This document shows, piece after piece, positions 1-9,000 of a DNA stretch of 13,775 bases. Both the position numbers and the translations under genes were made by a program. The notes beneath the pieces are model-generated. The model searched no databases. It saw only the letters and a list, made by a program, of their open reading frames with translations, and had not been told where the DNA came from. The stretch covers positions 513 through 14,287 of the forward strand of contig JASAOO010002939.1 of assembly GCA_030849075.1 (NCBI GenBank). The letters are read 5' to 3'. Source of the DNA: Zelonia costaricensis (lineage: Eukaryota > Euglenozoa > Kinetoplastea > Trypanosomatida > Trypanosomatidae). Positions within the stretch are counted from its first letter, which is position 1. Each line of letters opens with the position of its first letter.

Positions 1-30
1 GGGGGGGGGGGGCGGGGGGGGGGGGGGGGC
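1..30 (-). promoter_or_regulatory. C-rich polypyrimidine tract, possible trans-splice signal
   Basis: On the plus strand the window opens with a G run interrupted once by C; on the transcribed strand this is a C-rich tract of about 30 nt. Polypyrimidine tracts upstream of an AG direct spliced-leader addition in trypanosomatids and couple to polyadenylation of the gene upstream. This one may serve a gene beyond the left edge, but the AG and start codon are not visible. The run reaches the edge of the window, so its true length is unknown. Confidence 0.4.
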
Positions 31-82
31 GAGGGAAACAAAGAAGAGGACGATGGCGAAGATCAGCTGAGGAGAGAGAACG

Positions 83-99
83 ACACACACACACACACA
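83..99. repeat. (AC)8 microsatellite
   Basis: Uninterrupted AC dinucleotide repeat of 17 nt in non-coding DNA, of the type found throughout the spacers of this window. Confidence 0.9.
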
Positions 100-733
100 G
101 AGGACCCACAGAGAGAACAGAAATGTGTCTTTTGGCAGGCGAGCGTCCGCGTGTTCGGCGCGCGCGCTGTCACAGTTCCTTTGTGCGTTGTATGGGCTGG
201 CGGAAACGTGGAACGTGGGTTTGTGGGGCGGCGGAAGAACACTGCAGAGTCCTAGAAGGAAAAAAAAATGGCTCAGAGGCAGGACGGGGCGATCAATATC
301 AACGAGAAGGGGGCGGGGGGCGGGCGTCGGAGAACGTGATGAGGGTCAAGTGGTAAGCAAGACTGTGACGGGAGGCGGCGGCGGACTGTCTGGGAGAATT
401 CGAAAACGCGCAGGAGCGACAGAGGAGAACGGGAAGAACCAAAATCGGGGGAGTGCGCATGCACAGTAGAGTCACGCGGCGCGCGAAGGGGTGGTGAGGG
501 TGTATGATGGTGACCAGGAAGAAGGTAGGGCGCGGCGGTGAGGCGGTGGGCTGCGGTGTGAGGAGGGGCACACAGGTAGGAGACAAACAAGTTATGCGGG
601 AGGAGGGGGGGGAGAAAGGAATCAACCCACAGAGAAACAAGGGAACGTCTTCTTTTGACTGCTACGACGAGGCCAGCTGAAAGGAAGGGGGCTTGGAGGG
701 GGGGGGGGGGCTCGGAGGCTTATGTGGATGAAA

Positions 734-778
734 GGGGGGGGGGTGGGGGAGATGGGAGACGCGGGGCGGGGGCGGGGG
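734..778 (+). other. G-rich tract with G-quadruplex potential
   Basis: The plus strand carries many runs of three or more G separated by short loops. At the right end, a GGG, a GGGG and two GGGGG runs are spaced by 6, 1 and 1 bases, which fits the usual four-run quadruplex pattern. The plus strand is the template for the minus-strand transcript, so a structure here would form in template DNA, not in the RNA. Function is unknown; this is a sequence pattern only. Confidence 0.45.
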
Positions 779-953
779 AAGTGTGCGGCGCCGAGTCTCG
801 GTTTTGTGGGAAGTCAGCGGAAAAAAAAATGAGAAGAGTCGCGGCACACGAAAACAAGCACGCCGAACCCTCCGTGGCACTCGTCCTCAGCACAGAAGGA
901 GGACTGACACGACAGAGGCAGGGTGTGTATGAGGTGCGCACAACACGCACCCT

Positions 954-975
954 TACACACACAAACACACACACG
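954..975. repeat. Imperfect CA microsatellite
   Basis: CA dinucleotide run interrupted by an extra A near its middle, next to an A/G-rich stretch (981-1014) that would be a long U/C tract in a minus-strand transcript. Confidence 0.8.
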
Positions 976-1239
976 CAGGACAAAGATGAGAAGGAGAAAG
1001 AAAAAAAGAACACACACAAAGGACAGTCGCAACAAAATAGATGGGAAAGACCTCGCGCGAAATAGGAGAGCGGCGAAGAGTACAATCACGCGAGACGCAA
1101 CGGCAGCGAGAGCACAGGTGAAGAGCTCGCACTTTGACGCGTCTTCAGTGCTGCCCGACACAAGCTGCAATAACAAGGATGGGTGCCGGTGGTATCAGAC
1201 TCGTTTTGTTTTCCTTCGTGAGAAAGGTGTCCACACACG

Positions 1240-1261
1240 CACACACACACACACACACACA
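1240..1261. repeat. (CA)11 microsatellite
   Basis: Pure CA repeat, preceded at 1232-1238 by a few more CA units and separated from them by a single G. Non-coding. Confidence 0.9.
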
Positions 1262-1888
1262 AATGCCCTTGCTGGGGAGTGGGGGAGCAGGGTAAGGAGA
1301 GGTGAACAAAGTGTAGACCGCCCGGTTGTCAAGGCAAGAATCGTTTAGACTGCGCGTGTTCGTGTGCGTCGATGCGGAGGCGGGGTGCGGGGGGGGGGGG
1401 TGGGCGCCAGTAGGGGAGGGGGGAGGGGGGAGCAGCAAGAAAGGACCGAAGGGTGAAGATGCGGAAGGGTAGAGGCAGGGGCCGCAGGGCAGGGGCGGTC
1501 ATATAGGGGACCGCAGGTGGAGCGCCAGGGTGGGCGATGGGGGCTGGAGGGCGGGATGCAGGACGGGCAGATCTGTGCCCTTTAGAGGTCATCGGTTGCC
1601 GCCACCTCCCGCGGTATAGCGGTGCGTGGTGGGGCTTTGCGTAGTTGTGGTCCACCTTCACACCTCAGCGTACCAGGCGAGCGGCTCGGCGTTGTCAGCG
1701 ATGCTGCTGTCGCACCCGCACACGCGTACACTTGTTTAAGCTACTTGCCTTAAGCGGCCGAGGGAAGAAGAGTGGAGGGTGTGTGTGCGTGTTTGAGGGG
1801 AGGGCAGGTGAGATGCGGGGCGGAAGGTCTGTGTGAGCTGCCGTTTGCGCCAGAACAGTCCACCGGCTTGTTTGTAAACGCTGCATGG

Positions 1889-1909
1889 CTGCCTTAGAAA
1901 AAAAAAAAA
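1889..1909 (-). promoter_or_regulatory. Possible trans-splice acceptor after the Nup-like gene
   Basis: On the minus strand a run of 12 T (1909-1898) is followed by CTAAGGCAG. The last AG (1890-1889) lies 8 nt beyond the T run, which is typical geometry for a spliced-leader acceptor. It sits only about 90 nt downstream of the Nup-like stop codon. An AAG at 1895-1893 could compete. If used, it would either start a short transcript covering the spacer or force the Nup-like mRNA to have a very short 3' UTR. Known: T-rich tracts are strong acceptors in these organisms. Inferred: that this one is active. Confidence 0.35.
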
Positions 1910-1981
1910 CAAGAGCAGCAGTCCTGACATCTGACGCGTGCTGCTGCGCCCCCCCCCTCCAAGTGGCCGCGTGTACGTTCT

Positions 1982-3631
1982 TCACGCGCCGCGACGCAGC
2001 GCGAGCACCGCCGCGTAGCAGGAAATCAGCACGGCGACGATGAGGGACACTGACGCGTAGCGGGCAAAGAACCACGCGGGCCGCCACGTCAGCAACACCG
2101 CCGGCTCACTCCGCCGAGCGCGACGACGCTGCGGCGCCACCCAGTCACCAGCACCCTCGCCACCGTCCACGCCAATGCGTCCCGTCGCCGTTTCGTACGC
2201 TGCACCGCCACCGCCGCCGCTGCCGCCCACGCCGCGCTGCCGCACCAGCAGGCGCTCGCGCAGGAGACGCAGGCTCTCATGCGGGTACGGGCGGCACACG
2301 ACCAACCAACTCCACAGCGCCAGGTCGACGTCCCGCACATCTGGCGCGAACGGCACGCTGCGGTACAGGAGTGCTGCGAGGTGAGTCAGCGGGGACGCGG
2401 AGGCGGGCACGGCGTAGGGGTCGCGCTGCGTCTGGCGGCTGCGCAGCCGCGGCGGTGGCGGCAGCACGGGCGGTGTAGGGCCGCCCCACGCCGTCGACGG
2501 TGCGGCGCTCTGTGCGGCTCTGCCCGCGGCTGGAGACACGGCAGCCACGGCAAGCACCACGAGGTTGAAGGCAGACCACAACACCCACACCAGCAGCCGC
2601 AGTGCGCCGTACACGACGGGGTAGGAGGTGGACGAGCAGGGGTGGAAGAAGAGGCTCAGCAGGCTTGTGTGCGGCCGGCCGTCGCTGAAGCTGCTGTGCA
2701 GCCCGTCGGAGAAGGCGCTGTCCTCGTAGCGGTAGGCGCCCTTGTACTGGTAATAGTCCTGCGCTTGCCACGCCGCCGCGTGACCGGACCCTGCGTCGGC
2801 CGACAGCCGTGTGGAGTGCCTGCGGGGTGGGGACGGGGAAGAGGGGAGGCGGCCGCGGTGGCGGGGCAGGAGGGGGTGCGCGCCGTCGTCGTCCACGTCG
2901 ACGCGGCCGCCACTCACGCCGCGCGCGGACGACTCCAGCGACGAGGAAGCCACCGTGGACGAAGAGCTCGCGTCCGCCGCGGCGTCATGCGGGGCGACGC
3001 TGTGCAGCTGCCGGCGCAGCCGCTCGCGCTCCTCGAGGAAGCCCTGGTCGCGGCACCAGCCGACCACGAGCTCGAGGCTGCGTGGAGGCGACGCCACCGG
3101 TCGGCCCGACACGCCGCTGCCACTCGTTCGGTACGGGGCTGCCAGCCGCTGCCCCTCGGCTGCCGTCCCGTTGTCCAGGCTGAAGCTGTAGGCGGCGGTG
3201 CGCACGGCCTGCGCGGCCTGCAGGGCCGAGGCGAACTGGATGTACACGTCCCCGCGCGCCGGCGCGGTCAGGGGCACGTGGTGCGCGACGGTGCGTCCCA
3301 CGCAGGCGTCCAGGCAGTCGCGCACGTCGAGGATGTCGTCCAGTGGCACCCCGCTCACCGCCACCCAGCACGAGGCGATCGCCTGCGTCAGGGTTTGCTC
3401 TTGCAGCGGCGTGGCCGGGGCGGGACGCGGCCACGGGGCGGGGCCATCAGGGGCTGGGTACGCCGTGGAGGGGGCGCAGTCGCGGAAGTCGCGGGGCAGG
3501 AAGCCGCGCCGGCTCCCCTCGGTGCTGGCGACGGACTCGGGCAGGTGTGCCTGCGGCGACTCCGGCACTGGGCCGCCGCCGCGACGGCGCTGGCGCCGCT
3601 CCTGCCAATCGCCGACGCTTTGCTTCCACAT
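1982..3631 (-). CDS. Probable nuclear pore protein, Nup65-like (RRM fold plus C-terminal membrane helix)
   Basis: 549 residues. The start is secure: it is the only ATG in the frame, and the protein has no other methionine. Residues 1-85 are Arg/Pro-rich and likely disordered. Residues 88-150 read as an RRM-like fold: a WVAVSGV strand, a helix, a VAHHVPL strand, DVYIQFAS (128-135) and an Ala/Gln helix. This resembles the Nup35/Nup53 type of RRM. A possible further strand-helix follows at 185-210. Residues 211-335 are Ser/Asp/Gly-rich linker with FSDG twice. A hydrophobic segment lies at about 338-366 and a clear C-terminal membrane helix at about 523-545. Trypanosome Nup65 is known to combine a Nup53/59-like RRM with a C-terminal membrane anchor, so a role in holding the pore's inner ring to the nuclear membrane is inferred. 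Arg greatly outnumbers Lys (two Lys). It could instead be another membrane RRM protein; the assignment rests on architecture. Confidence 0.6.
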   Translation of the reverse strand: MWKQSVGDWQERRQRRRGGGPVPESPQAHLPESVASTEGSRRGFLPRDFRDCAPSTAYPAPDGPAPWPRPAPATPLQEQTLTQAIASCWVAVSGVPLDDILDVRDCLDACVGRTVAHHVPLTAPARGDVYIQFASALQAAQAVRTAAYSFSLDNGTAAEGQRLAAPYRTSGSGVSGRPVASPPRSLELVVGWCRDQGFLEERERLRRQLHSVAPHDAAADASSSSTVASSSLESSARGVSGGRVDVDDDGAHPLLPRHRGRLPSSPSPPRRHSTRLSADAGSGHAAAWQAQDYYQYKGAYRYEDSAFSDGLHSSFSDGRPHTSLLSLFFHPCSSTSYPVVYGALRLLVWVLWSAFNLVVLAVAAVSPAAGRAAQSAAPSTAWGGPTPPVLPPPPRLRSRQTQRDPYAVPASASPLTHLAALLYRSVPFAPDVRDVDLALWSWLVVCRPYPHESLRLLRERLLVRQRGVGGSGGGGGAAYETATGRIGVDGGEGAGDWVAPQRRRARRSEPAVLLTWRPAWFFARYASVSLIVAVLISCYAAVLALRRGA

Positions 3632-3641
3632 GGTGGAGGCG

Positions 3642-3667
3642 CTGGAAGGCGGGGGGGGGGAGGGGGA
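3642..3667 (-). promoter_or_regulatory. Proximal candidate splice acceptor of the Nup-like gene
   Basis: On the minus strand a C-rich tract (3667-3644, broken only by one G at 3650) ends in CCTTCCAG, with the AG at 3643-3642. This is only 10 nt before the ATG at 3631, which would give an unusually short 5' UTR. The upstream site at 3796 looks the more normal choice, but this one has the right shape and could be an alternative. Confidence 0.35.
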
Positions 3668-3795
3668 TGCGCGCGGGTGTGTGGTCCGGCGAACGCGTGG
3701 TGGGTCCGTCTCTCTCTATGTGGTGTGGGGGCGTCCGGTGCGCTGACACGCGTCGTGCGAGCTGCGGTACGACGTGGGCACTGCGATGGAGGAAG

Positions 3796-3822
3796 CTGGG
3801 AGGAGAGGGGGGAGGAGGAGAG
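3796..3822 (-). promoter_or_regulatory. Main candidate splice acceptor of the Nup-like gene
   Basis: A 25-nt unbroken C/T tract (3822-3798 on the minus strand) runs directly into AG at 3797-3796. The predicted 5' UTR from here to the ATG is about 164 nt and contains no upstream ATG. This is the longest uninterrupted pyrimidine tract next to an AG in this spacer and therefore the best candidate for spliced-leader addition. Confidence 0.6.
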
Positions 3823-3932
3823 TTGGAGTGGGGCATAGCAGCCGTGTCGTCAAGGCGCACTTCCATGATTCGGCGGAATGTAGCGCACCAAGCGCTAATA
3901 GCTGTGGTTTACATCACCGCGCAGCATCATGC

Positions 3933-3948
3933 GTGTGTGTGTGTGTGT
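3933..3948. repeat. (GT)8 microsatellite, inverted relative to the (CA)n at 4000-4056
   Basis: Pure GT repeat on the plus strand, so (CA)8 in the minus-strand transcript. It lies 51 nt from the long CA repeat and is its exact reverse complement over 16 nt, so the two could pair in the nascent RNA. Confidence 0.9.
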
Positions 3949-3998
3949 ATCGTAAGGAGTGTGTCGGAGAGCTCGACGCGGAGGGGGACCAGGCATCT

Positions 3999-3999
<1 letters not shown>

Positions 4000-4056
<57 letters not shown>
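4000..4056. repeat. (CA)28 microsatellite, longest in the window
   Basis: 57 nt of uninterrupted CA on the plus strand, giving a (UG)28 tract in the transcript, 67 nt after the stop codon of the upstream gene. Long UG tracts are candidate sites for RNA-binding proteins and are length-variable between strains. A functional role here is inferred only. Confidence 0.95.
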
Positions 4057-4057
<1 letters not shown>

Positions 4058-4123
4058 AGCCACCGCGAAGAGGGGGAGGAGGGGCCGCTGCGGTTTTTGT
4101 GTTCTTGTGACGCATGCATGCTG

Positions 4124-5236
4124 TCAGGCAGTGCGGCACGCCTGTGCGCATGGCGTCACGCCCGCCGCATTCTGCGACGGGTCGACGAGGAAGAGCGAGG
4201 TGGCGGTGCTGCTGCGCGGCTCGGTGAGCGCCGACCGCGGAGGGGTGCCGTGCGCGGCGCACAAGCACACGTACTGCCCAGCTGTCACCGCCGCCTCCGT
4301 GATGGTCGCCCTGACGCTGCGCTCTGTGCTGGCAGGGCCAAGGTCAAACGACGCGCGCGCCGTGCGCAGCGGCGGCGCCTCACAGGCAGCCACGGTGCGG
4401 CTCAATGCCTCCTCGTTCGAGAAGTCTTGCGTGCCGCCGTCCACGAGCCACAACAGCAGCTCGGCCAGCACCGTCTCCGTTGCTGCGCGAGTGTCGCCGC
4501 CTGCGACGGTGAGGTCGCCGCTGCGTTTGACGGGGCTTACATCCATGCGCTGCAGCCCAGGCTCCTGAGCAAGCGCGGCCTGCACGGCAGCCACAAGGTC
4601 CGCATCGGCTGCGGCGCTGCCCAGCCGCGCCTGCAGGCCGTCGCGGCGGAGCGAGAGCAGGCACACCGGCGATGATGTTGTCGCTGCTGCCGCCGCCGCC
4701 GCCACCTCGCTCAGGGTGCGGGCCCGCTGCAAGGAAGTCGCAGGGCCCCCGAGGCGCGGCCACAGCACGCCGCCGCCGGCGCCCGCGAGGGCGCGTGTGA
4801 ACGGGTGCGCAAAAACGCCGTTGAGCCGCGTCAGTGACGACGCGTGATGGTAAAAGGCGTACGCGAAGTCCGCGGACACGGTGGGGTCGCCAGTGACGTC
4901 ACCGCCGTTCATATCGCCACCGTCGTTGCTGTGGGGAGGATCTGCCGCTGTGGCCGCCACGGCGAGGAGCCGCGTCACGGCGCTATCCTGCAGCTCTTGG
5001 ATGCGCGCCGTGTCGACGCTGCGTGCCCGCAATCCCAGTATCTCGCTCTCGCTGTCGAGCCGCTGCCGGCGCAGTCGCAGGTACTGCCGCGGGAACAAGA
5101 ACAGGGACACAATCGCAATGGCCCAAAGAAAAAAAAAGAGCGCCTGCCGCCGTCGCAGGGCAGCGCTGCGGCGCTGCGGCGGTCCTGCGGGGTGCAGTGC
5201 CTGATCCAGCCGCCACAGCGCTCCGTACGGCAGCAT
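4124..5236 (-). CDS. Hypothetical single-pass membrane protein
   Basis: 370 residues; I recognise no family. The start is the first ATG in the frame. The frame stays open a further 24 codons upstream to a TTG but contains no other ATG, and the predicted acceptor at 5311 leaves a 74-nt leader free of upstream ATGs. A basic stretch (22-30, Arg-rich) precedes one strong membrane helix at about 32-48, followed by another Arg-rich patch (50-60). This is a signal-anchor layout, not a cleaved signal peptide; which side the tail faces cannot be decided from sequence alone. Residues 51-95 are charged and heptad-like and may form a short coiled coil. The remaining 270 residues are Ala/Gly-rich with some predicted strand-helix character, including VCLLSLRRDG near 191-200 and a Leu-rich helix at about 250-265. 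Six of its seven cysteines lie in the C-terminal half. No catalytic motif was seen. It lies between a flagellar and a probable nuclear pore gene, which says little about function in a polycistronic unit. Confidence 0.85.
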   Translation of the reverse strand: MLPYGALWRLDQALHPAGPPQRRSAALRRRQALFFFLWAIAIVSLFLFPRQYLRLRRQRLDSESEILGLRARSVDTARIQELQDSAVTRLLAVAATAADPPHSNDGGDMNGGDVTGDPTVSADFAYAFYHHASSLTRLNGVFAHPFTRALAGAGGGVLWPRLGGPATSLQRARTLSEVAAAAAAATTSSPVCLLSLRRDGLQARLGSAAADADLVAAVQAALAQEPGLQRMDVSPVKRSGDLTVAGGDTRAATETVLAELLLWLVDGGTQDFSNEEALSRTVAACEAPPLRTARASFDLGPASTERSVRATITEAAVTAGQYVCLCAAHGTPPRSALTEPRSSTATSLFLVDPSQNAAGVTPCAQACRTA

Positions 5237-5310
5237 GGCCGAACCACGTGCGGCGCAGAAGGTTGGAAAGGGAGGGAGCTCGGAGAAGGGCAGCACGGGT
5301 GGGAGCAAGG

Positions 5311-5350
5311 CTGCGGTGTCAGTCCCGCACCAGGGGAGCGGGGGGGGGGG
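5311..5350 (-). promoter_or_regulatory. Candidate splice acceptor of the 370-residue gene (proximal)
   Basis: On the minus strand, C11 (5350-5340) is followed by a short C/T stretch and the first suitable AG at 5312-5311, about 74 nt before the ATG at 5236. No upstream ATG falls in this leader. The interval from tract to AG is somewhat long and includes a CTGAC that could act as a branch-like site. Confidence 0.45.
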
Positions 5351-5414
5351 TTGGTGACGGTAGGGAAGTGATCTTCTCTTGCGGGCTGGGGTTTCACCAC
5401 GCAGCTGTCGTCTC

Positions 5415-5464
5415 CTCGCCGTGCGGACGCATTAGTGAGGCATCAAAAAACGAAAAAAAAGGGG
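5415..5464 (-). promoter_or_regulatory. Candidate splice acceptor of the 370-residue gene (distal)
   Basis: On the minus strand C4-T8-CG-T6 (5464-5445) precedes the first AG at 5416-5415. T-rich tracts are generally stronger than C-rich ones for trans-splicing, so this site may compete with or be preferred over the proximal one. It would give a leader of about 178 nt, also free of upstream ATGs. Confidence 0.4.
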
Positions 5465-5986
5465 ACACGCACGTGTGTGTGTGGATGTGTGTGTAAAAGT
5501 GGATGTGGGTGTTAGCGGGACGAACAAAGTGCAACAAGACCCTTCTGCATGGGGCACCCCATCACGCTGCTACGCGAAGGGCGGCGTGGGAATGACCAGC
5601 CGTGTCTTTTTCTCCTCTCCTGTCCGCCGATTCGTTTGCCTGTGCCCGTGCGTGTGCAACGTCGTCGGGCCTCGGTGGGTGCGCTTCAAGGCGGGTGCAG
5701 CGCTCAGGAAGGGGTCCCTGGAAAAAGAAAACCAAACACGTGTTTGCGGTTGTCTCGAGTTCGTCTTGGGTGCTGGTGTAACATCGCTGGTAGCGGAACG
5801 CAAAAGGGGGGGGGGTGAGGGCAGCGGAGGGGCTTGCGGGTGCGCCGGGGGTCCGCTTCTTGCGAGCGAGGGGCGTCCTGCACCACTTCGAGCAACACAC
5901 AGAAAGAACCTCGATCGAGGGCAGCAGTGCTAGCCCTACAACCTTCATGTACATCGGGTGACGGGCACGCCGTTCCATCTCATGTT

Positions 5987-6017
5987 GCCGACTCCTCCTG
6001 AGGCGGGAGGAGTTGGC
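5987..6017 (-). other. 31-nt hairpin in the 3' UTR of the PF6-like gene
   Basis: Two 12-nt arms (5987-5998 and 6006-6017) are inverted copies of each other with one mismatch (5990 against 6014) around a 7-nt loop. In the minus-strand RNA this gives 11 Watson-Crick pairs, mostly G-C, with one A-C mismatch. It begins 62 nt after the stop codon. There is no following U run, and this is not a bacterial terminator. A role in mRNA stability or as part of a dispersed 3' UTR element is possible. Confidence 0.65.
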
Positions 6018-6078
6018 TGTGGGTGGACTTGCGACGTCCGCAAGTGCGACACCAGGGAGGTGCGGCACCGGCCTGCGG

Positions 6079-9000
6079 CTAGATGACCATGCGCTCGCTC
6101 GCGCCGTGCACGCCAACGGTGGAGGGCAAGGAAAGACGCTCGCCGCGTGGCGGCTGCGGCTGCGCGGCGGCGGCCCGCTGGCCGCGCTGCAGTTCCTCAA
6201 AGCGCGTCTCTAGCCGCACCTGCTCCTCCCGTGCCGACGCCGGCAGCTCCATCGGCCACTGCGAGCTGAGCACGCGGTGGTAGTGGCTGAGCTGCGCGAG
6301 CTGCTCATGCCGGTGCAGTTCGCGGCGCACCACCTCGCGCTGCAGCGCCGCGCTGGACGTCGAGACGGCGGTGAAGGGGTTCACCTGGTCCAGCACGTAC
6401 TGGTCGTACGCGTTGGTCGCCACCATGGCGCCCAGCACGGCGGTTCCGTCGTTGACCCACACCACGTCCGTGTGCTCGCCTTCTGCCGCCGCGCCGTGGA
6501 GTGTGCGTTGCCGCGTGTGGTACAGGCCGTACTGCTGCGGCGGCTGCAGGTTGGCGGGCAGCCAGCGGTTGCCGTGGTGAAGCAGCACGTTGAGGGGGGG
6601 CAGGCTGGTCGCGTAGCTCGTGGTGCTGTCGCGCTGGTACGTGGGCGACGACGCCTGCGTGGCGGGCGGAGCGGGGAGTGGTAGAATGGCGGGTGGGATG
6701 GCAGGGGCCAGGCTGCCGACGCACAGTCCCATGAGACGCATGCTCTGTCCCATTCGGCGGATGTAGGCGCCGTCGTCGCCGCTGCGGGCACCCGTCTGAC
6801 CGCACAGCAGCACGCTGATGGCTTCAACGCTGTGCGCGTGCTCCGGCGCGGTGCCGATGTAGCCGAGCATGCTGCCTGTTGCAAGAACAGGCACCATGCG
6901 CTGCATGACGTGCGGCTCCGTGGTTGACGACGGCATCGCCGTCGCCGCAGCCGCCGAGTCGGTGCTCATGCGCGTCGGCTGCACGTCGTGCAGGTGCCAA
7001 TACCGGACCGCTTCACCGTTGTCCAGCTGCCCAAAGCACGCCGGCGACACCCGCGACACGCGCTGCAGCGCCGCCAGCCCGGCGTGCGTCAAGCCTGGCG
7101 GCAGCGGCCCGGTGACGTCGCCGCTGGCGAAGAAGACGCGCTCCTCGGCCGCCTTGGCGGCAGCCTCCATGGGGGCCAGCACGTCAATGCGCAGGAGCTG
7201 CGCGGCGCGGATGAACGGCTCGGCTAGCTCGCGCAGCCGACGGAGCAGGGTCGGGCACCATCCGCTGGTCCGCCGGCGCGCGTAGGCCGCCGTCTCACGC
7301 AGCTGCTCGCGGGCGTAGGTGAGCTGCGCGGCACGTGGCAGGCGGTGGGGGCTGTAGTAGTCGCTGACCAAGGACCGGAGCAGCTCGTCGTACGTCTTGG
7401 ACCGCTCCGGCCGCACCACCTGCGGCCCCTCGGCCGCAGAAGCAAGCCCACGCACCTCCCAGACACACCGCGCCGCGTCCACCATGCGCACGCCGCCGCC
7501 GCGGGCGAGGTCGAAGAAGGGCAGCCCCTGGCCCACCGCGTAGGCGGCCGGCGAGGCGTGCGTCACGGCCGCGAGCACGTCAGCCGGTTCGACCGTTGCG
7601 ATGGCGTGCTGGTGCAGCACGCGCACGGCGGTCAGCGATGGGCGCATGAGCACTGTCTCGACGGTGCCGCCGCGGTAGCCCTCTGCTGGCCAGTCGGCCG
7701 CGTCGCCTGCCGCCTCCGCCGCATCGCCGCCGTCGACGCCTGCGAGCGACGACGACGGGGCGGGCAGGGCGGCTGCCGGCACCCACCGCCGCTGCAGTAC
7801 GGTGCCATCGCCGAAGATGACGGCGAAGGCGGCGGTGGACAGCGCCGTGGCCGCGTCGCAGCCCGCCGGCGCGGGGGCCAGGTACACCCGCGGCAGCGTC
7901 GGCGCCTCAATCACCCAGCGCAGCGTCTGGGCCGAGGTGTCGCTGGCCGGCCCGAAAAGGCTTTCCTCGACCGCCTGCAGCTCCTCCAGCATCGCACACA
8001 GCGTCGCCGAGGAGAGCGAGGCGGAGGCGGAGACGCCGTTGGGGTGCCGCACCAGCGCGCGCTGCCGGGCCTCACGCGGGGCGACGGTCGTGATCGCCGT
8101 GCCGTCAGGGAAGACAACGACGCGGGCGAGCACGGCGCCGGCGCGGCTGTCGGCGGCGGCCGCCAGCGACTCGTACTCCACCACCGTGAGCCCGTCCTGA
8201 CGGGAGCGCAGGCGGCAGTGGTGCACCGCATCGTATGTGCTCTCCGCGCGTGTGAAGGGCGGCGCCGCAGCGTCCGCCTTGCCGGCGGTGCCGGCCGTCG
8301 CGACGTCGGCCACGTGCGGGCGCACACGACAGAACGCAGCCGCGCCGCTGCCGGTGCGCACGAAGCAGCGGCCGTCGAGCGTGACGAGGGTGTCGCAGAA
8401 GTGCGAGACGGCCGACGACGGTGGCGGCCGCGTCGTGCCTGGCGGCGGTGCCGCCGTAGGCCGGCGCACCATCGTGGCGCCGCTGGGGAAGAGCAGCTGC
8501 TGCACCCCCGAGGCGTACCGGCGGTGCACCACGCCAGTGCGCTCGTCCACGTCGCACGCCACCTCCCTCTCTATGGAAAGCTCGAGCTCGACGAGCGAGC
8601 CCGCCGCGAGAGTGGCAGGGCAGTGCCGCACACAGTGCAGCGTGGCGCGCTCCTCGAGGAGGGCCGCGTACGACTCCACCAGGATGCCCTGCGGGAGCAT
8701 GGGTCCGTGCACGCCGCTCGACTCCCGCACAATGACCGAGGCGCTGGCGATGAGCGTGGAGGAGGTGTTGGGGTAGCGGCGCAGACGCAGCCGTGCCTCG
8801 TTGTCGAGCCGCTGCACCGTCATGTTGCCTAAGGTGACCACTACGTCAACGCGCGGCACCTTGCTGTCAGTGCCGGCGCTGGTGCAGGTGAGCTTGAGTC
8901 CGTCGTCGAAGCCGACGCTGAGGTGCAGGTTGTGCCCCGAGCTGCCCGCCGTGGCGTGGAGGGCTGCCGCGACCTCGGTTGCCTTGATGTATCGGCACAT

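Larger units (their letters stand above)
1..1981. other. Gene-free spacer, 3' side of the Nup65-like gene
   Basis: Nearly 2 kb without a reading frame that looks coding. The plus strand is strongly purine-rich, with G runs at 1-30, 698-710 and 1389-1400 and A/G-rich tracts around 981-1014, so a minus-strand transcript would be C/U-rich. CA microsatellites are scattered through it. Open frames here are short, overlap on both strands, and encode runs of Arg, Pro, Gly or His-Thr that follow directly from the repeats. The stretch is best read as the 3' UTR of the gene ending at 1982, followed by the intergenic region and leader of the next minus-strand gene to the left. I saw no tRNA or other RNA gene, but could not run a structure-based search. 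Confidence 0.75.
3632..4123. other. Spacer between the 370-residue gene and the Nup-like gene
   Basis: 492 nt with no convincing gene. In transcription order it holds the 3' UTR of the upstream gene with a long UG tract (4056-4000), a complementary CA tract (3948-3933), the main pyrimidine tract and AG (3822-3796), and a second tract and AG close to the downstream ATG (3667-3642). Polyadenylation of the upstream mRNA probably falls between the stop codon and about 3900, because trypanosomatids place it upstream of the next acceptor. No poly(A) site can be fixed from sequence. Confidence 0.7.
5237..6078. other. Spacer between the PF6-like gene and the 370-residue gene
   Basis: 842 nt with no convincing gene. 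In transcription order it holds a strong hairpin (6017-5987) soon after the PF6-like stop codon, then about 250 nt of mixed composition that does not look like simple repeat (roughly 5986-5740), a C10 run at 5815-5806, TG/CA-rich DNA around 5473-5513, a T8-CG-T6 tract (5460-5445) and a C11 run (5350-5340). The two last tracts are competing signals for splicing of the 370-residue gene. The unrepetitive block 5740-5986 may be an old degenerate element, but I could not confirm this. Confidence 0.7.
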